Below, in pieces: positions 1-6,913 of a stretch of 11,667 bases of DNA; position 1 is the first letter of the stretch, and every line of letters begins with the position of its first letter. The stretch comes from Comamonadaceae bacterium (lineage in GTDB: Bacteria > Pseudomonadota > Gammaproteobacteria > Burkholderiales > Burkholderiaceae_C), in the NCBI GenBank assembly GCA_947374705.1, contig CANCDA010000070.1:1-11667 (forward strand), read 5' to 3'. A program made the position numbers and the translations under genes. A model generated the notes under the pieces. It was not told the origin of the DNA. It was given only the letters and a program-made list of their open reading frames with translations, and made no database searches.

Positions 1-111
1 ATCGTCAAGGGTGGCTCAGGTGTTTGGGGCCCAATTCCCATGCCGGCCAACACGCAGGTGAACGAAACCGAATCCAAAAAGCTGGCCGCTTGGGTGTTGA
101 GCACCAAGTAA
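1..111 (+). CDS. c-type cytochrome, 3' end only (C-terminal 36 residues)
   Basis: The window opens inside this gene; only the last 36 codons and a TAA are visible. The visible tail has a GVWGPIPMPAN segment, which in small monohaem class I cytochromes c (c551/c552 type) carries the methionine that is the axial haem ligand (M14 of the fragment). It is followed by the usual terminal helix ending KKLAAWVLSTK. Such proteins are periplasmic electron carriers feeding terminal oxidases or denitrification enzymes. The CXXCH haem site and signal peptide would lie upstream, outside the window, so the call rests on the C-terminal signature alone. The gene converges on ispF, with a hairpin between the two stop codons. 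Confidence 0.8.
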   Translation: MVKGGSGVWGPIPMPANTQVNETESKKLAAWVLSTK

Positions 112-130
112 GTCGCAGACTTTTACAAAT

Positions 131-163
131 GCCTGGTGCCTATTTTCAATAGGGTGACCGGGC
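131..163. terminator. hairpin between convergent cytochrome c and ispF stops; probable bidirectional terminator
   Basis: Two stacked stems are visible. The inner one is CCTATT (139-144) with AATAGG (148-153) around a TTC loop. The outer one is GCCTGGT (131-137) with ACCGGGC (157-163), seven pairs including one G-T wobble. A small asymmetric internal loop (138 against 154-156) separates them. The hairpin begins 20 bases after the cytochrome stop and abuts the ispF TAA. A strong T-tract is missing on the plus side; reading leftward on the minus strand the hairpin is followed by ATTTG. The terminator role is therefore inferred from stem strength and from its position between two convergent genes. 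Confidence 0.5.
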
Positions 164-643
164 TTAATGCCGTGTCAGTAACAGCACGGCGCGTGCTTCT
201 ATGCTCAAGCCTTGACCGACGGGACCCAGCTTCTCTGCGGTCTTGGCTTTTACGTTCACACCAGCGCGATCCATCTCCAAAACGGCCGCAATGCGCTCAC
301 ACATCGCATCAATGTAAGGGGCCATGCGCGGCGCTTGCGCGATCACGGTGCAATCCACATTGCCGACTTGCCAGCCTTGCGCACGCACGCGACGGGCGGC
401 TTCAGCCAACAACACGCTGGAATCAGCGCCTTTGAATTGCGCGTCGGTGTCAGGGAAATGACGGCCAATGTCGCCTAAACCCGCCGCACCCAGCAGTGCA
501 TCGGTGATGGCGTGCAAAAGCACATCGGCATCCGAATGCCCCAGCAACCCCATGTGAAATGGTATGTCCACTCCACCGATGATGAGCTTGCGCCCCGCCA
601 CCAAGGCATGGACATCCCAGCCCTCGCCCACACGAATATTCAT
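164..643 (-). CDS. ispF: 2-C-methyl-D-erythritol 2,4-cyclodiphosphate synthase
   Basis: IspF converts CDP-methylerythritol 2-phosphate to the cyclodiphosphate and CMP, the fifth step of the MEP isoprenoid pathway. It is a cytosolic trimer with a divalent metal in each active site. The 159 residues match the usual family length. Visible signatures are the metal ligands D10 and H12 in GWDVH with H44 in LLH, the GHSDAD motif at 35-40, the GLGDIGRHFPDTD block at 55-67 and the C-terminal KTAEKLGPVGQG block at 134-145. The start follows a purine-rich AGAAAGAAAAG stretch. Its ATG overlaps the TGA of ispD by four bases (ATGA), so the two are probably translationally coupled, as expected for consecutive steps of one pathway. 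It is the last gene of the minus-strand series. Confidence 0.96.
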   Translation of the reverse strand: MNIRVGEGWDVHALVAGRKLIIGGVDIPFHMGLLGHSDADVLLHAITDALLGAAGLGDIGRHFPDTDAQFKGADSSVLLAEAARRVRAQGWQVGNVDCTVIAQAPRMAPYIDAMCERIAAVLEMDRAGVNVKAKTAEKLGPVGQGLSIEARAVLLLTRH

Positions 644-1404
644 ACTTTTCTTTCTGGCAAATTTTCAGTCTGACGCGCTGCCAGAATAGCGCTGGCCAGG
701 GCGAAATCCTCGGGGTAAGTGACCTTGAAATTTTGTGCGCTGCCCTTGACCAAGCGCGGTGACAAGCCCAGAGCCTCCACGGCGCTGGACTCATCTGTCA
801 CCGCAACGCCCGCTTGCTGCGCCTGCTCCAGCGCCTGACGCAGCACGCCTAGGCGAAACATTTGCGGCGTCTGCGCCAGCCATTTGTCGGCCCGCTCCAG
901 CGTGCCCGCCACGCGCCCTTGTGCTGCCTGCTTGAGCGTGTCGGGCAGGGGCAAGGCCAGCAGAGCGCCCACTTCGTCATGCTGGCAAGCGTCAATCAAT
1001 TGATCAATCTGCGCTGGCGTGATCAGACAACGGGCGGCATCATGCACCAGCACCCAGTCATGGGGCTGCGCGCCCTCATTAAGCAACTGGGTTAAACCAT
1101 TGAAAACGCTTGTAGCCCTTGTATCACCACCACAAGCAGCCACAAAAAATGTAGCGTCTTGAGGTGCAAAAAAATCATCTCCCTGAGTCACCACGACCCA
1201 AGTTGCATGCAATCGGGGCACGCCCGCAAAGGCAGCCAGCGTGTGCAGCACCAAAGCCTGACCGGCCAGCGGCTGGTATTGCTTAGGGCCAAGCACCCCC
1301 CCGCCCAAGGCGCGCGAGCCTGTGCCTGCACAAGGAATCAGCGCCCAAAAACGGGGTGGGCCCGAAGGCCGACCAGACGACGCAAAAGGTGTTGAATCGG
1401 TCAT
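640..1404 (-). CDS. ispD: 2-C-methyl-D-erythritol 4-phosphate cytidylyltransferase
   Basis: IspD transfers CMP from CTP to methylerythritol 4-phosphate, the third MEP-pathway step. The nucleotide-binding loop IPCAGTGSRALGGG lies at residues 23-36 with R31, followed by PKQY (K41). Further blocks are GGDTRATSVFNGL (92-104), VHDAAR (120-125), DKWLAQTPQMF (173-183), TDESSAVE (203-210) and KVTYPEDF (227-234). All are family landmarks for substrate and CTP binding. At 254 residues it is slightly longer than the E. coli enzyme because of an N-terminal extension of about 20 residues. The residue after VHDAAR is Cys where many homologues have Pro; I believe this is common in Comamonadaceae. No clear Shine-Dalgarno precedes the ATG. 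It lies 34 bases after panC and overlaps ispF by 4 bases. Confidence 0.95.
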   Translation of the reverse strand: MTDSTPFASSGRPSGPPRFWALIPCAGTGSRALGGGVLGPKQYQPLAGQALVLHTLAAFAGVPRLHATWVVVTQGDDFFAPQDATFFVAACGGDTRATSVFNGLTQLLNEGAQPHDWVLVHDAARCLITPAQIDQLIDACQHDEVGALLALPLPDTLKQAAQGRVAGTLERADKWLAQTPQMFRLGVLRQALEQAQQAGVAVTDESSAVEALGLSPRLVKGSAQNFKVTYPEDFALASAILAARQTENLPERKV

Positions 1405-1413
1405 GAATTTTGA

Positions 1414-1428
1414 CGCTGCAAATCAGCG
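1414..1428. other. small hairpin in the panC-ispD spacer
   Basis: CGCTG (1414-1418) pairs perfectly with CAGCG (1424-1428) across the five-base loop CAAAT. It fills most of the 34-base gap between the panC stop and the ispD start, ending 9 bases upstream of the ispD ATG on the minus strand. It has no T-tract, so it is unlikely to terminate transcription. It could affect ispD initiation or mRNA processing, or be chance. Confidence 0.3.
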
Positions 1429-1438
1429 CTAAACGCAC

Positions 1439-2305
1439 TCACCCGAGGCCATGAGCCAACTCAAGGTTGTCAATCAGGCGCGTCTTTCCCAGCCGGGCCG
1501 CGCCCAGTACCACCCAATCGCCACCAGAGATATCCTCAGACTGAGGGGTTTGCAAGTCATGGCAACGACGCACGGTCAGGTAGTCGGGTTGCCAGCCGCG
1601 AGCCGTCAACGTTTGCATGGCACGGGCTTCCAGGGCGGCGATGTCATTCTCGCCTTGGCGCAAGGCCTCGGCCATGGCTTTGAGCGTGAGGGAGAGTTGC
1701 ACTGCCTCTGCGCGTTCGTCTGCACTCAAGTAGCCGTTACGTGACGACAGCGCCAGACCATCGGGGGCGCGCAAGGTGTCGCCAGTGTGAATGGTGATGG
1801 GCAGGGCGAATTGCTGCACCATGCGGCGGATGACCATTTGCTGCTGGTAGTCCTTCTTGCCGAAGACGGCCACGCGGCTGCCTTGGGCTTCGGAGAAGAC
1901 GGCGTTGAACAGTTTGAGCACCACGGTGCACACGCCTGTGAAAAATCCGGGGCGAAAGTGGCCTTCCAGAATGTCGGCCAGCTCGGGCGGGGGCTGTACT
2001 TTGAAGCTTTGGGGCTCGGGGTAGAGCTCTTTTTCGCTGGGGGCAAACACCACATCACAACCGGCGGCTTCCAGTTTGGCGCAGTCGGCTTGCAGTGTGC
2101 GCGGGTAGGTGTCGAAGTCTTCGTGCGGTGCGAACTGAAGGCGGTTGACGAAGATGCTGGCCACCGTCACGTCGCCCAGAGGTTTGGCCTGGCGCACCAG
2201 GGCCAGATGACCGTCGTGCAAGTTGCCCATGGTGGGCACGAGGGCGGGGTGTTTGTACTGGGCCAGGTGGGCGCGCAGCTCAGGCAGGGTGTGAATGATC
2301 TTCAT
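1439..2305 (-). CDS. panC: pantothenate synthetase (pantoate-beta-alanine ligase)
   Basis: PanC condenses pantoate with beta-alanine using ATP, through a pantoyl-adenylate, to give pantothenate, the precursor of CoA. It is a cytosolic member of the HIGH nucleotidyltransferase superfamily. Seen from the start chosen here (288 residues, close to the usual length): MGNLHDGH at 26-33 (the HIGH-type motif), FVNRLQF at 52-58, the FGKKDYQQ loop at 149-155 and PDGLALSSRN at 181-190 (the KMSKS-like loop). The frame stays open upstream to an ATG at 2377, but that adds 24 residues encoded largely by a dispersed repeat. The family normally begins MKIIHT, so 2305 is preferred. No good Shine-Dalgarno is visible before this ATG. 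It lies 61 bases after panB, which makes its pantoate substrate precursor. Confidence 0.95.
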   Translation of the reverse strand: MKIIHTLPELRAHLAQYKHPALVPTMGNLHDGHLALVRQAKPLGDVTVASIFVNRLQFAPHEDFDTYPRTLQADCAKLEAAGCDVVFAPSEKELYPEPQSFKVQPPPELADILEGHFRPGFFTGVCTVVLKLFNAVFSEAQGSRVAVFGKKDYQQQMVIRRMVQQFALPITIHTGDTLRAPDGLALSSRNGYLSADERAEAVQLSLTLKAMAEALRQGENDIAALEARAMQTLTARGWQPDYLTVRRCHDLQTPQSEDISGGDWVVLGAARLGKTRLIDNLELAHGLG

Positions 2306-2321
2306 GGTGGGATGATGTCGT

Positions 2322-2344
2322 TTCGACAAGCTCAACGTGAACGG
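2322..2344. repeat. dispersed palindromic-type repeat (TTCGACAAGCTCA family) between panB and panC
   Basis: The 23 bases begin TTCGACAAGCTCAACG and end TGAACGG. From memory, this motif, often seen as CCGTTC...TGAGCTTGTCGAA, is scattered in many copies through beta- and other proteobacterial intergenic regions. When translated it gives the recognisable nonsense peptide PFxLSLSK. Here it reads PFTLSLSK in the frame leading into panC. Only one copy is present in this window, so its repetitive nature rests on recognition and is not demonstrated here. Confidence 0.65.
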
Positions 2345-2366
2345 TTCAAGACGATAGCGTGCTTCG

Positions 2367-3248
2367 TCACCAAGCATGCTCTGAGTTAACGGGAAAGCTA
2401 CCGTCCTTCACGGCGCGCACGTAGGCCTCCATGGCCCCGCGCACGCTGCCGGCGTCGGCCATGAAGTTACGCACGAATTTCGCATTTTTGCCCAGGTTCA
2501 CGCCCAGCATGTCGTGCAGCACCAGCACTTGCCCAGCCGTGTCCACGCCCGCACCGATGCCGATGGTGGCGCATTGCGGCAGGGCGAGCGTGACCTCGGC
2601 AGACAGGGCCGCAGGCACCATCTCCAACACCAGCAGAGTGGCTCCGGCGTCTTGCAGTTCCAGTGCATCGCGTTTGAGTTGCATGGCGGAGGCTTCGGTC
2701 TTGCCCTGCACCCGGTAGCCGCCCAGGGCGTGCACGGATTGCGGTGTCAGCCCCAAGTGCGCGCACACGGGGATGCCGCGCTCTACCAAAAAGCGCGTGG
2801 TGTCGGCCGTCCAGCCGCCGCCCTCCAACTTGACCATGTGGGCCCCGGCCTGCATCAGCACAGCGGCGCTGCGAAAGGCTTGTTCTTTGGACTCGTGGTA
2901 GCTGCCATAGGGCAGGTCGCCAATGATCCAGGCCGTGCCCTGCACACGCTGCACGCCACGGTGCACACTCTCGACGTGGTAGCGCATGGTCTCCAGCGTG
3001 ACGCCGACGGTGCTTGAGAGGCCCTGGCACACCATGCCGAGCGAGTCACCGACCAGCAGCGTCTCGACACCTGCCGCATCGGCCACGGCTGCAAAGGTGG
3101 CGTCGTAGGCGGTGAGCATGGTGATTTTCTCGCCGCGTGCGTGCATCTCGTGCAGGCGTGGCAGGCTGATGGGCTTGCGCGTGGCCGGGCTGCTGGCCGG
3201 GGGCAGCGTGCCGTAGGGGCTGGCGTTGTTGGGCGCGGTGGAGGTCAT
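2367..3248 (-). CDS. panB: 3-methyl-2-oxobutanoate hydroxymethyltransferase (ketopantoate hydroxymethyltransferase)
   Basis: PanB adds a hydroxymethyl group from methylene-tetrahydrofolate to alpha-ketoisovalerate, making ketopantoate, the first committed step toward pantothenate and CoA. It is a Mg-dependent TIM-barrel enzyme of the cytosol. Visible landmarks are TAYDATFA (46-53), VGDSLGMV (66-73, metal ligand D68), GDLPYGSY (110-117, D111), KLEGG (140-144, metal ligand E142), HLGLTPQ (164-170), catalytic-type E209 in VLEMVP, and IGIGAG (229-234). At 293 residues it carries about 25 extra N-terminal residues relative to the E. coli enzyme, rich in Pro, Ser and Ala; this is usual for Comamonadaceae homologues as I remember them. 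AGGGA six bases before the ATG is a plausible ribosome-binding site. panC follows directly; bioB precedes it by 81 bases. Confidence 0.95.
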   Translation of the reverse strand: MTSTAPNNASPYGTLPPASSPATRKPISLPRLHEMHARGEKITMLTAYDATFAAVADAAGVETLLVGDSLGMVCQGLSSTVGVTLETMRYHVESVHRGVQRVQGTAWIIGDLPYGSYHESKEQAFRSAAVLMQAGAHMVKLEGGGWTADTTRFLVERGIPVCAHLGLTPQSVHALGGYRVQGKTEASAMQLKRDALELQDAGATLLVLEMVPAALSAEVTLALPQCATIGIGAGVDTAGQVLVLHDMLGVNLGKNAKFVRNFMADAGSVRGAMEAYVRAVKDGSFPVNSEHAW

Positions 3249-3269
3249 GGGGTGTCCCTAATCAGTTGA

Positions 3270-3310
3270 GGACAGAGCAAAGTTCGCTGCGCGTAACCCT
3301 GGGTCTGTCC
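3270..3310. repeat. imperfect palindromic element in the bioB-panB spacer (REP-like candidate)
   Basis: Perfect 7-base outer arms GGACAGA (3270-3276) and TCTGTCC (3304-3310) enclose 27 bases. Inside is a second, degenerate stem GTTCGC / GCG(T)AAC around a TGC loop, with a mismatched AAA/CCC step between the stems. The whole forms a long hairpin filling half of the 81-base spacer. Elements with GGACAGA...TCTGTCC ends and variable inner stems recur in betaproteobacterial intergenic regions in my recollection. The element could also act as a transcript-end or stability hairpin for bioB. Only one copy is seen here. Confidence 0.5.
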
Positions 3311-3329
3311 CGCAAGATTTCATGATGCT

Positions 3330-4355
3330 TTAAACCACTTCAGGCGCGCCGCGCTGCATGCCCAGGCGGGCTAGCAGGTCCAGGTCGGCCTGGGTGTCGG
3401 GGTTGCCGGTGGTGAGAAGCTTGTCGCCGTAAAAGATGGAGTTGGCACCGGCCAGGAAGCACAGGGCCTGAATGGCATCGCCCATTTCCTGACGACCGGC
3501 GGACAGGCGCACGCGGGCCTTGGGCATGGTGATGCGGGCTACGGCGATGGTGCGCACGAACTCAAACGGGTCGAGTGGTGCGGTGTTGGCCAGTGGCGTG
3601 CCTTCAACGCGCACCAGGTTGTTGATGGGGACGGATTCGGGATAAGGGCTCAAATTGGCCAGCTCAGCAATCAGGCCCGCACGCTGGCGGTGGCTTTCGC
3701 CCATACCGACGATGCCGCCGCTGCACACCTTGACGCCCGCATGGCGCACCCGCGCCAGCGTGTCCAGGCGGTCCTGGTAGTCACGCGTGGTGATGACGTC
3801 ACCGTAAAAGTCGGGCGCGGTGTCCAGGTTGTGGTTGTAGTAGTCCAGGCCCGCGTCGCGCAATTGCTCGGCGTGGCCTTCATTGAGCATGCCCAAGGTG
3901 GCGCAGGTTTCCAGGCCCAGGCCCTTGACGGCGCTGACCAGTTCGGCCACTTTCTCGATGTCGCGGTCTTTGGGCGTGCGCCAGGCCGCGCCCATGCAAA
4001 AGCGCGTGGCACCGGCGTCCTGGGCGCGCTTGGCGGCGAACAGTACCTGATCCAGCGCCATCATCTTGGAGGCTTCAACGCCGGTGTCGTACTGGGCGGC
4101 TTGCGGGCAGTAGCCGCAGTCCTCCGGGCAGCCGCCCGTCTTGACCGACAGCAGGGTGGCGAACTCCACATGGGTTGGGTTGAAGTGCTCGCGGTGCACG
4201 GTTTGCGCCCGGAACAGCAGCTCGGGGAAGGGCAGTTGGAATAGCGCTTCAATGGCGTCCACGCTCCAGCGCTCGGTTTTGTCGTTTGCCGCGAAGTGGG
4301 GCACTGCCGGGCGCGAGCGATGCAGGGTGATGGTTTGTTCTTGCTGCGTGTTCAT
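3330..4355 (-). CDS. bioB: biotin synthase (radical SAM)
   Basis: BioB inserts sulfur into dethiobiotin, the last step of biotin synthesis, using SAM radicals. The radical-SAM cluster motif is GGCPEDCGYCPQ, with C76, C80 and C83 ligating [4Fe-4S]. Ligands for the sulfur-donating [2Fe-2S] cluster are in place: C120 (RFCMGAAW), C151 (ETCATLGML), C211 (KVCSGGIVG) and an Arg of RLSAGRQEM (283-291). YNHNLDT (173-179) and the C-terminal ANSIFYGDKLLTT block complete the family pattern. Length (341) is normal. It stands alone, with no bioF, bioA or bioD nearby, so the rest of the pathway must lie elsewhere. The ribosome-binding site is weak (AGAAGTGA). A 67-base spacer separates it from nadB; that spacer shows only a CGCG...CGCG mini-palindrome and no clear terminator. 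Confidence 0.97.
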   Translation of the reverse strand: MNTQQEQTITLHRSRPAVPHFAANDKTERWSVDAIEALFQLPFPELLFRAQTVHREHFNPTHVEFATLLSVKTGGCPEDCGYCPQAAQYDTGVEASKMMALDQVLFAAKRAQDAGATRFCMGAAWRTPKDRDIEKVAELVSAVKGLGLETCATLGMLNEGHAEQLRDAGLDYYNHNLDTAPDFYGDVITTRDYQDRLDTLARVRHAGVKVCSGGIVGMGESHRQRAGLIAELANLSPYPESVPINNLVRVEGTPLANTAPLDPFEFVRTIAVARITMPKARVRLSAGRQEMGDAIQALCFLAGANSIFYGDKLLTTGNPDTQADLDLLARLGMQRGAPEVV

Positions 4356-4422
4356 GGGATCACTTCTAAAAATCGGATTGTCGTCTTGGTAGCCTACGCG
4401 GAAATGACGCGATATGTTGCGC

Positions 4423-6036
4423 TTAGGCCGAGGTGGGGATCAGGATGGTCGGTTGTGCCATGGCATCGGTCTGCGGGTAGTCACGGCTGAAGTGCAGGCC
4501 GCGACTCTCATGGCGGGCTTGTGCGCTGCGCACAATCAGATCGGCTACCTGCACCAGGTTGCGCAACTCTAGCAGGTCACGCGAGACATGGAACTGGGCG
4601 TAGAACTCCTGAATTTCATCTTGCAGCAAGGCAATGCGATGCGCCGCGCGCTCTAGCCGTTTGTTGGTGCGCACGATGCCCACGTAGTCCCACATGAAGC
4701 GGCGCAGTTCGTCCCAGTTGTGGGAGATGACCACGGCCTCGTCGGCGTCGGTGACGCGGCTGGCATCCCAGGTGGGCAGGGGTGGGCAGCTGGGGGGTGT
4801 TTCCTGGGCAATAGCAAGCGCCGCCGCGCGGGCAAATACCATGCACTCCACCAGCGAATTGCTGGCGAGCCGGTTGGCCCCGTGCAGTCCGGTACAGGTG
4901 GTTTCGCCCACGGCAAACAGGCCTGGCAGGTTGGTGTGACCATCCAGATCGGTGACCACGCCGCCGCAGGTGTAGTGGGCTGCAGGCACGACGGGGATGG
5001 GCTGTTTGGCCATGTCGATGCCAAATTCCAGACAGCGGGCGTAGATGTTGGGGAAATGCTCCAGCAAAAAGGATTTGGGCTGGTGCGAGATGTCCAGGTA
5101 CACGCAGTCCAGACCGTGCTTTTTCATCTCGAAGTCGATGGCGCGGGCCACCACGTCGCGCGGGGCCAGCTCACCGCGTTCATCGTGCGCGGGCATGAAG
5201 CGCGTGCCGTCAGGCAAGAGCAGGCGCCCGCCTTCGCCGCGCACGGCTTCGCTGATGAGGTAGGACTTGGCGTGTGGGTGGTAGAGGCAGGTCGGATGGA
5301 ACTGAATGAACTCCATATTGCCCACCTGGCAACCTGCGCGCCAAGCGGCGGCAATGCCGTCACCCGTGGCGGTGTCGGGGTTGGTGGTGTAGAGGTACAC
5401 CTTGCCCGCGCCGCCAGTGGCCAAAATGGTGTGCGGCGCGCTGAAGGTGAGTACTTGGTCAGAGGCCTCGTCCAGCGCGTACAGGCCCAAACACTGGTTG
5501 GTCTGGCCGGGCTGGTTGCAGCCGCTGATGCCGAGTTTGGCGCTGGTGATCAAGTCCACCAGAACGTGGTGCTCAAACAAAGTAATGTTGGGTGACTGAC
5601 GCACTTTGGCCAGCAAGGTTTCTTGCACGGCGGCACCCGTAGCGTCGGTCACGTGCACGATGCGACGCTCGCTGTGACCCCCTTCGCGGGTCAAGTGCAA
5701 GTGGCCGTCTTCTTTTGTGAAAGGCACGCCGAGTTGCTCTAACCAATGGATGGTCTCGGGCGCATGGCTGACCGCAAAGCGCGTGGCTTCTACATCGCAC
5801 AACCCGGCACCGGCCACCAGCGTGTCTTGCAGGTGAGACTCGATCGTGTCGCCCTCGCCCATGACGGCGGCAATGCCGCCCTGCGCCCAGCGGCTGGAGC
5901 CATCGTTCATGGCGCGTTTGGTCAGAATGGCGACGCGGTGCGTGTCGGCCAGGTGAAGCGCCGCACTTAAACCGGCCAGACCGCTGCCGACGATGAGGAC
6001 GTCAAATTGATGGGAAGTTGGGGTGGAAACGGTCAT
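4423..6036 (-). CDS. nadB: L-aspartate oxidase
   Basis: NadB oxidises L-aspartate to iminoaspartate, which NadA converts to quinolinate, the first step of de novo NAD synthesis. It is a soluble FAD enzyme of the succinate dehydrogenase/fumarate reductase flavoprotein family. Visible parts are the FAD-binding GSGLAGLSAALHLA (17-30), SSRWAQGGIAAV (47-58), TREGGHSERRIVH (116-128, active-site Glu at 118), ATGGAGKVY (206-214), GDGIAAAWRAG (225-235), FIQFHPT (243-249), APRDVVARAI (291-300, catalytic-type R293), HYTCGGV (354-360) and GANRLASNSLVEC (386-398, R389). The aspartate-oxidase residues rather than a plain fumarate reductase pattern support the assignment. The 537 residues match family length. 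nadA and nadC are not in the window. It starts 12 bases after the scpA stop, with no clear Shine-Dalgarno. Confidence 0.95.
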   Translation of the reverse strand: MTVSTPTSHQFDVLIVGSGLAGLSAALHLADTHRVAILTKRAMNDGSSRWAQGGIAAVMGEGDTIESHLQDTLVAGAGLCDVEATRFAVSHAPETIHWLEQLGVPFTKEDGHLHLTREGGHSERRIVHVTDATGAAVQETLLAKVRQSPNITLFEHHVLVDLITSAKLGISGCNQPGQTNQCLGLYALDEASDQVLTFSAPHTILATGGAGKVYLYTTNPDTATGDGIAAAWRAGCQVGNMEFIQFHPTCLYHPHAKSYLISEAVRGEGGRLLLPDGTRFMPAHDERGELAPRDVVARAIDFEMKKHGLDCVYLDISHQPKSFLLEHFPNIYARCLEFGIDMAKQPIPVVPAAHYTCGGVVTDLDGHTNLPGLFAVGETTCTGLHGANRLASNSLVECMVFARAAALAIAQETPPSCPPLPTWDASRVTDADEAVVISHNWDELRRFMWDYVGIVRTNKRLERAAHRIALLQDEIQEFYAQFHVSRDLLELRNLVQVADLIVRSAQARHESRGLHFSRDYPQTDAMAQPTILIPTSA

Positions 6037-6048
6037 GTCAACTCGGGT

Positions 6049-6906
6049 TCAACTCGGTGAATAAGCCAGCCGCACATAAATCGGCGCAAAGGCCTCGGCT
6101 TGGGTGATTTCAATCAGGGTTTCTTTGGCCAGCTCCAGCAGCGCGATGAAAGTCACGACTAACACCGGTGCGCCTTTGCTGGCGTCAAAGAGTTTTTCAA
6201 ATTCGACAAAGCGGCGCCCCTGCAAGTGGCGCAGCACGATGCTCATGTGCTCGCGCACCGAGAGTTCTTCACGCGTGATTTTGTGGTGCTGTATCAACTT
6301 GGCGCGCTTCATGATGTCGGCCCAGGCTTCTTGAAGATCGACCAAATGCACGTCAGGGAAACGCGGCTGCAGCGACTGTTCAATGAACACCTGCGCCTTG
6401 AGAAAGTCGCGCCCGTACTGCGGGATCGCGTTCAACCGAGCCGCAGCCAGCTTGATCTGCTCGTACTCCAGCAGGCGGCGCACCAGCTCGGCACGCGGGT
6501 CTTCCGCTTCTTCGCCCTCGGCCTTCTTTTTGGGGGGCAGCAGCATGCGCGATTTGATTTCGATCAGCATGGCCGCCATCAGCAGGTACTCGGCTGCAAG
6601 TTCCAGGTTGCGGCTGCGGATTTCTTCTACGTACACGAGGTACTGGCGGGTGACGCCCGCCATCGGGATGTCCAGAATGTTGAAGTTCTGCTTGCGGATC
6701 AGGTAGAGCAGCAAATCCAGCGGACCTTCAAAGGCTTCCAGAAAGACCTCCAACGCATCCGGCGGGATGTACAAATCCTGCGGCATCGCAAACAAGGGCT
6801 CGCCGTACAGGCGGGCCACGGCGACGTGATCCACCACCTCGGGCAGAGCGACGAGGGGCTGAACGTCGGGCGACAAAGTCAAGGTGTCGGCGTCGGTGGC
6901 ACTCAT
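6049..6906 (-). CDS. scpA: segregation and condensation protein A (kleisin)
   Basis: ScpA bridges the heads of the SMC dimer and recruits ScpB, forming the condensin that compacts and helps separate the chromosome. The N-terminal SMC-contact region is clear: FEGPLDLLLYLIRKQNFNILDIP (59-81), then EYLLMAAMLIEIKSRMLLPP (106-125). A charged linker follows (KKKAEGEEAEDPRAE, 126-140). The C-terminal winged-helix segment is VTFIALLELAKETLIEITQ (251-269), ending FAPIYVRL. About 55 residues precede the kleisin core. The 285 residues suit Burkholderiales homologues. scpB is not in the window. There is no Shine-Dalgarno before the ATG; instead the start lies in a small hairpin overlapped by a short upstream reading frame (listed separately). 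It is followed after 12 bases by nadB. Confidence 0.93.
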   Translation of the reverse strand: MSATDADTLTLSPDVQPLVALPEVVDHVAVARLYGEPLFAMPQDLYIPPDALEVFLEAFEGPLDLLLYLIRKQNFNILDIPMAGVTRQYLVYVEEIRSRNLELAAEYLLMAAMLIEIKSRMLLPPKKKAEGEEAEDPRAELVRRLLEYEQIKLAAARLNAIPQYGRDFLKAQVFIEQSLQPRFPDVHLVDLQEAWADIMKRAKLIQHHKITREELSVREHMSIVLRHLQGRRFVEFEKLFDASKGAPVLVVTFIALLELAKETLIEITQAEAFAPIYVRLAYSPS

Positions 6907-6913
6907 GGAGTGC
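6899..6913 (-). promoter_or_regulatory. scpA: hairpin enclosing the scpA start codon
   Basis: On the minus strand GCACTC, CAT, GAGTGC form a perfect six-pair stem with a three-base loop. The scpA ATG (6904-6906) straddles the loop and the downstream arm. Together with the lack of a Shine-Dalgarno this could limit initiation unless something melts the stem. The structure is seen directly; the regulatory role is inferred. A three-base loop is tight, so the stem may fray to five pairs with a larger loop. Confidence 0.35.

Noticed and set aside
1787..2389. 200-codon plus-strand open frame opposite panC
   Set aside because: Antisense shadow of panC. Its end reads through the dispersed repeat as the familiar RQAQRER nonsense peptide.
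4356..4422. CGCG...CGCG mini-palindrome in the nadB-bioB spacer as a terminator
   Set aside because: CGCG is self-complementary, the stem is only four bases, and no T-tract follows. Likely chance.
4720..5595. 291-codon plus-strand open frame opposite nadB
   Set aside because: It is antisense to a fully conserved nadB in a high-GC region where antisense frames stay open by codon bias. No recognisable domain or start signal.
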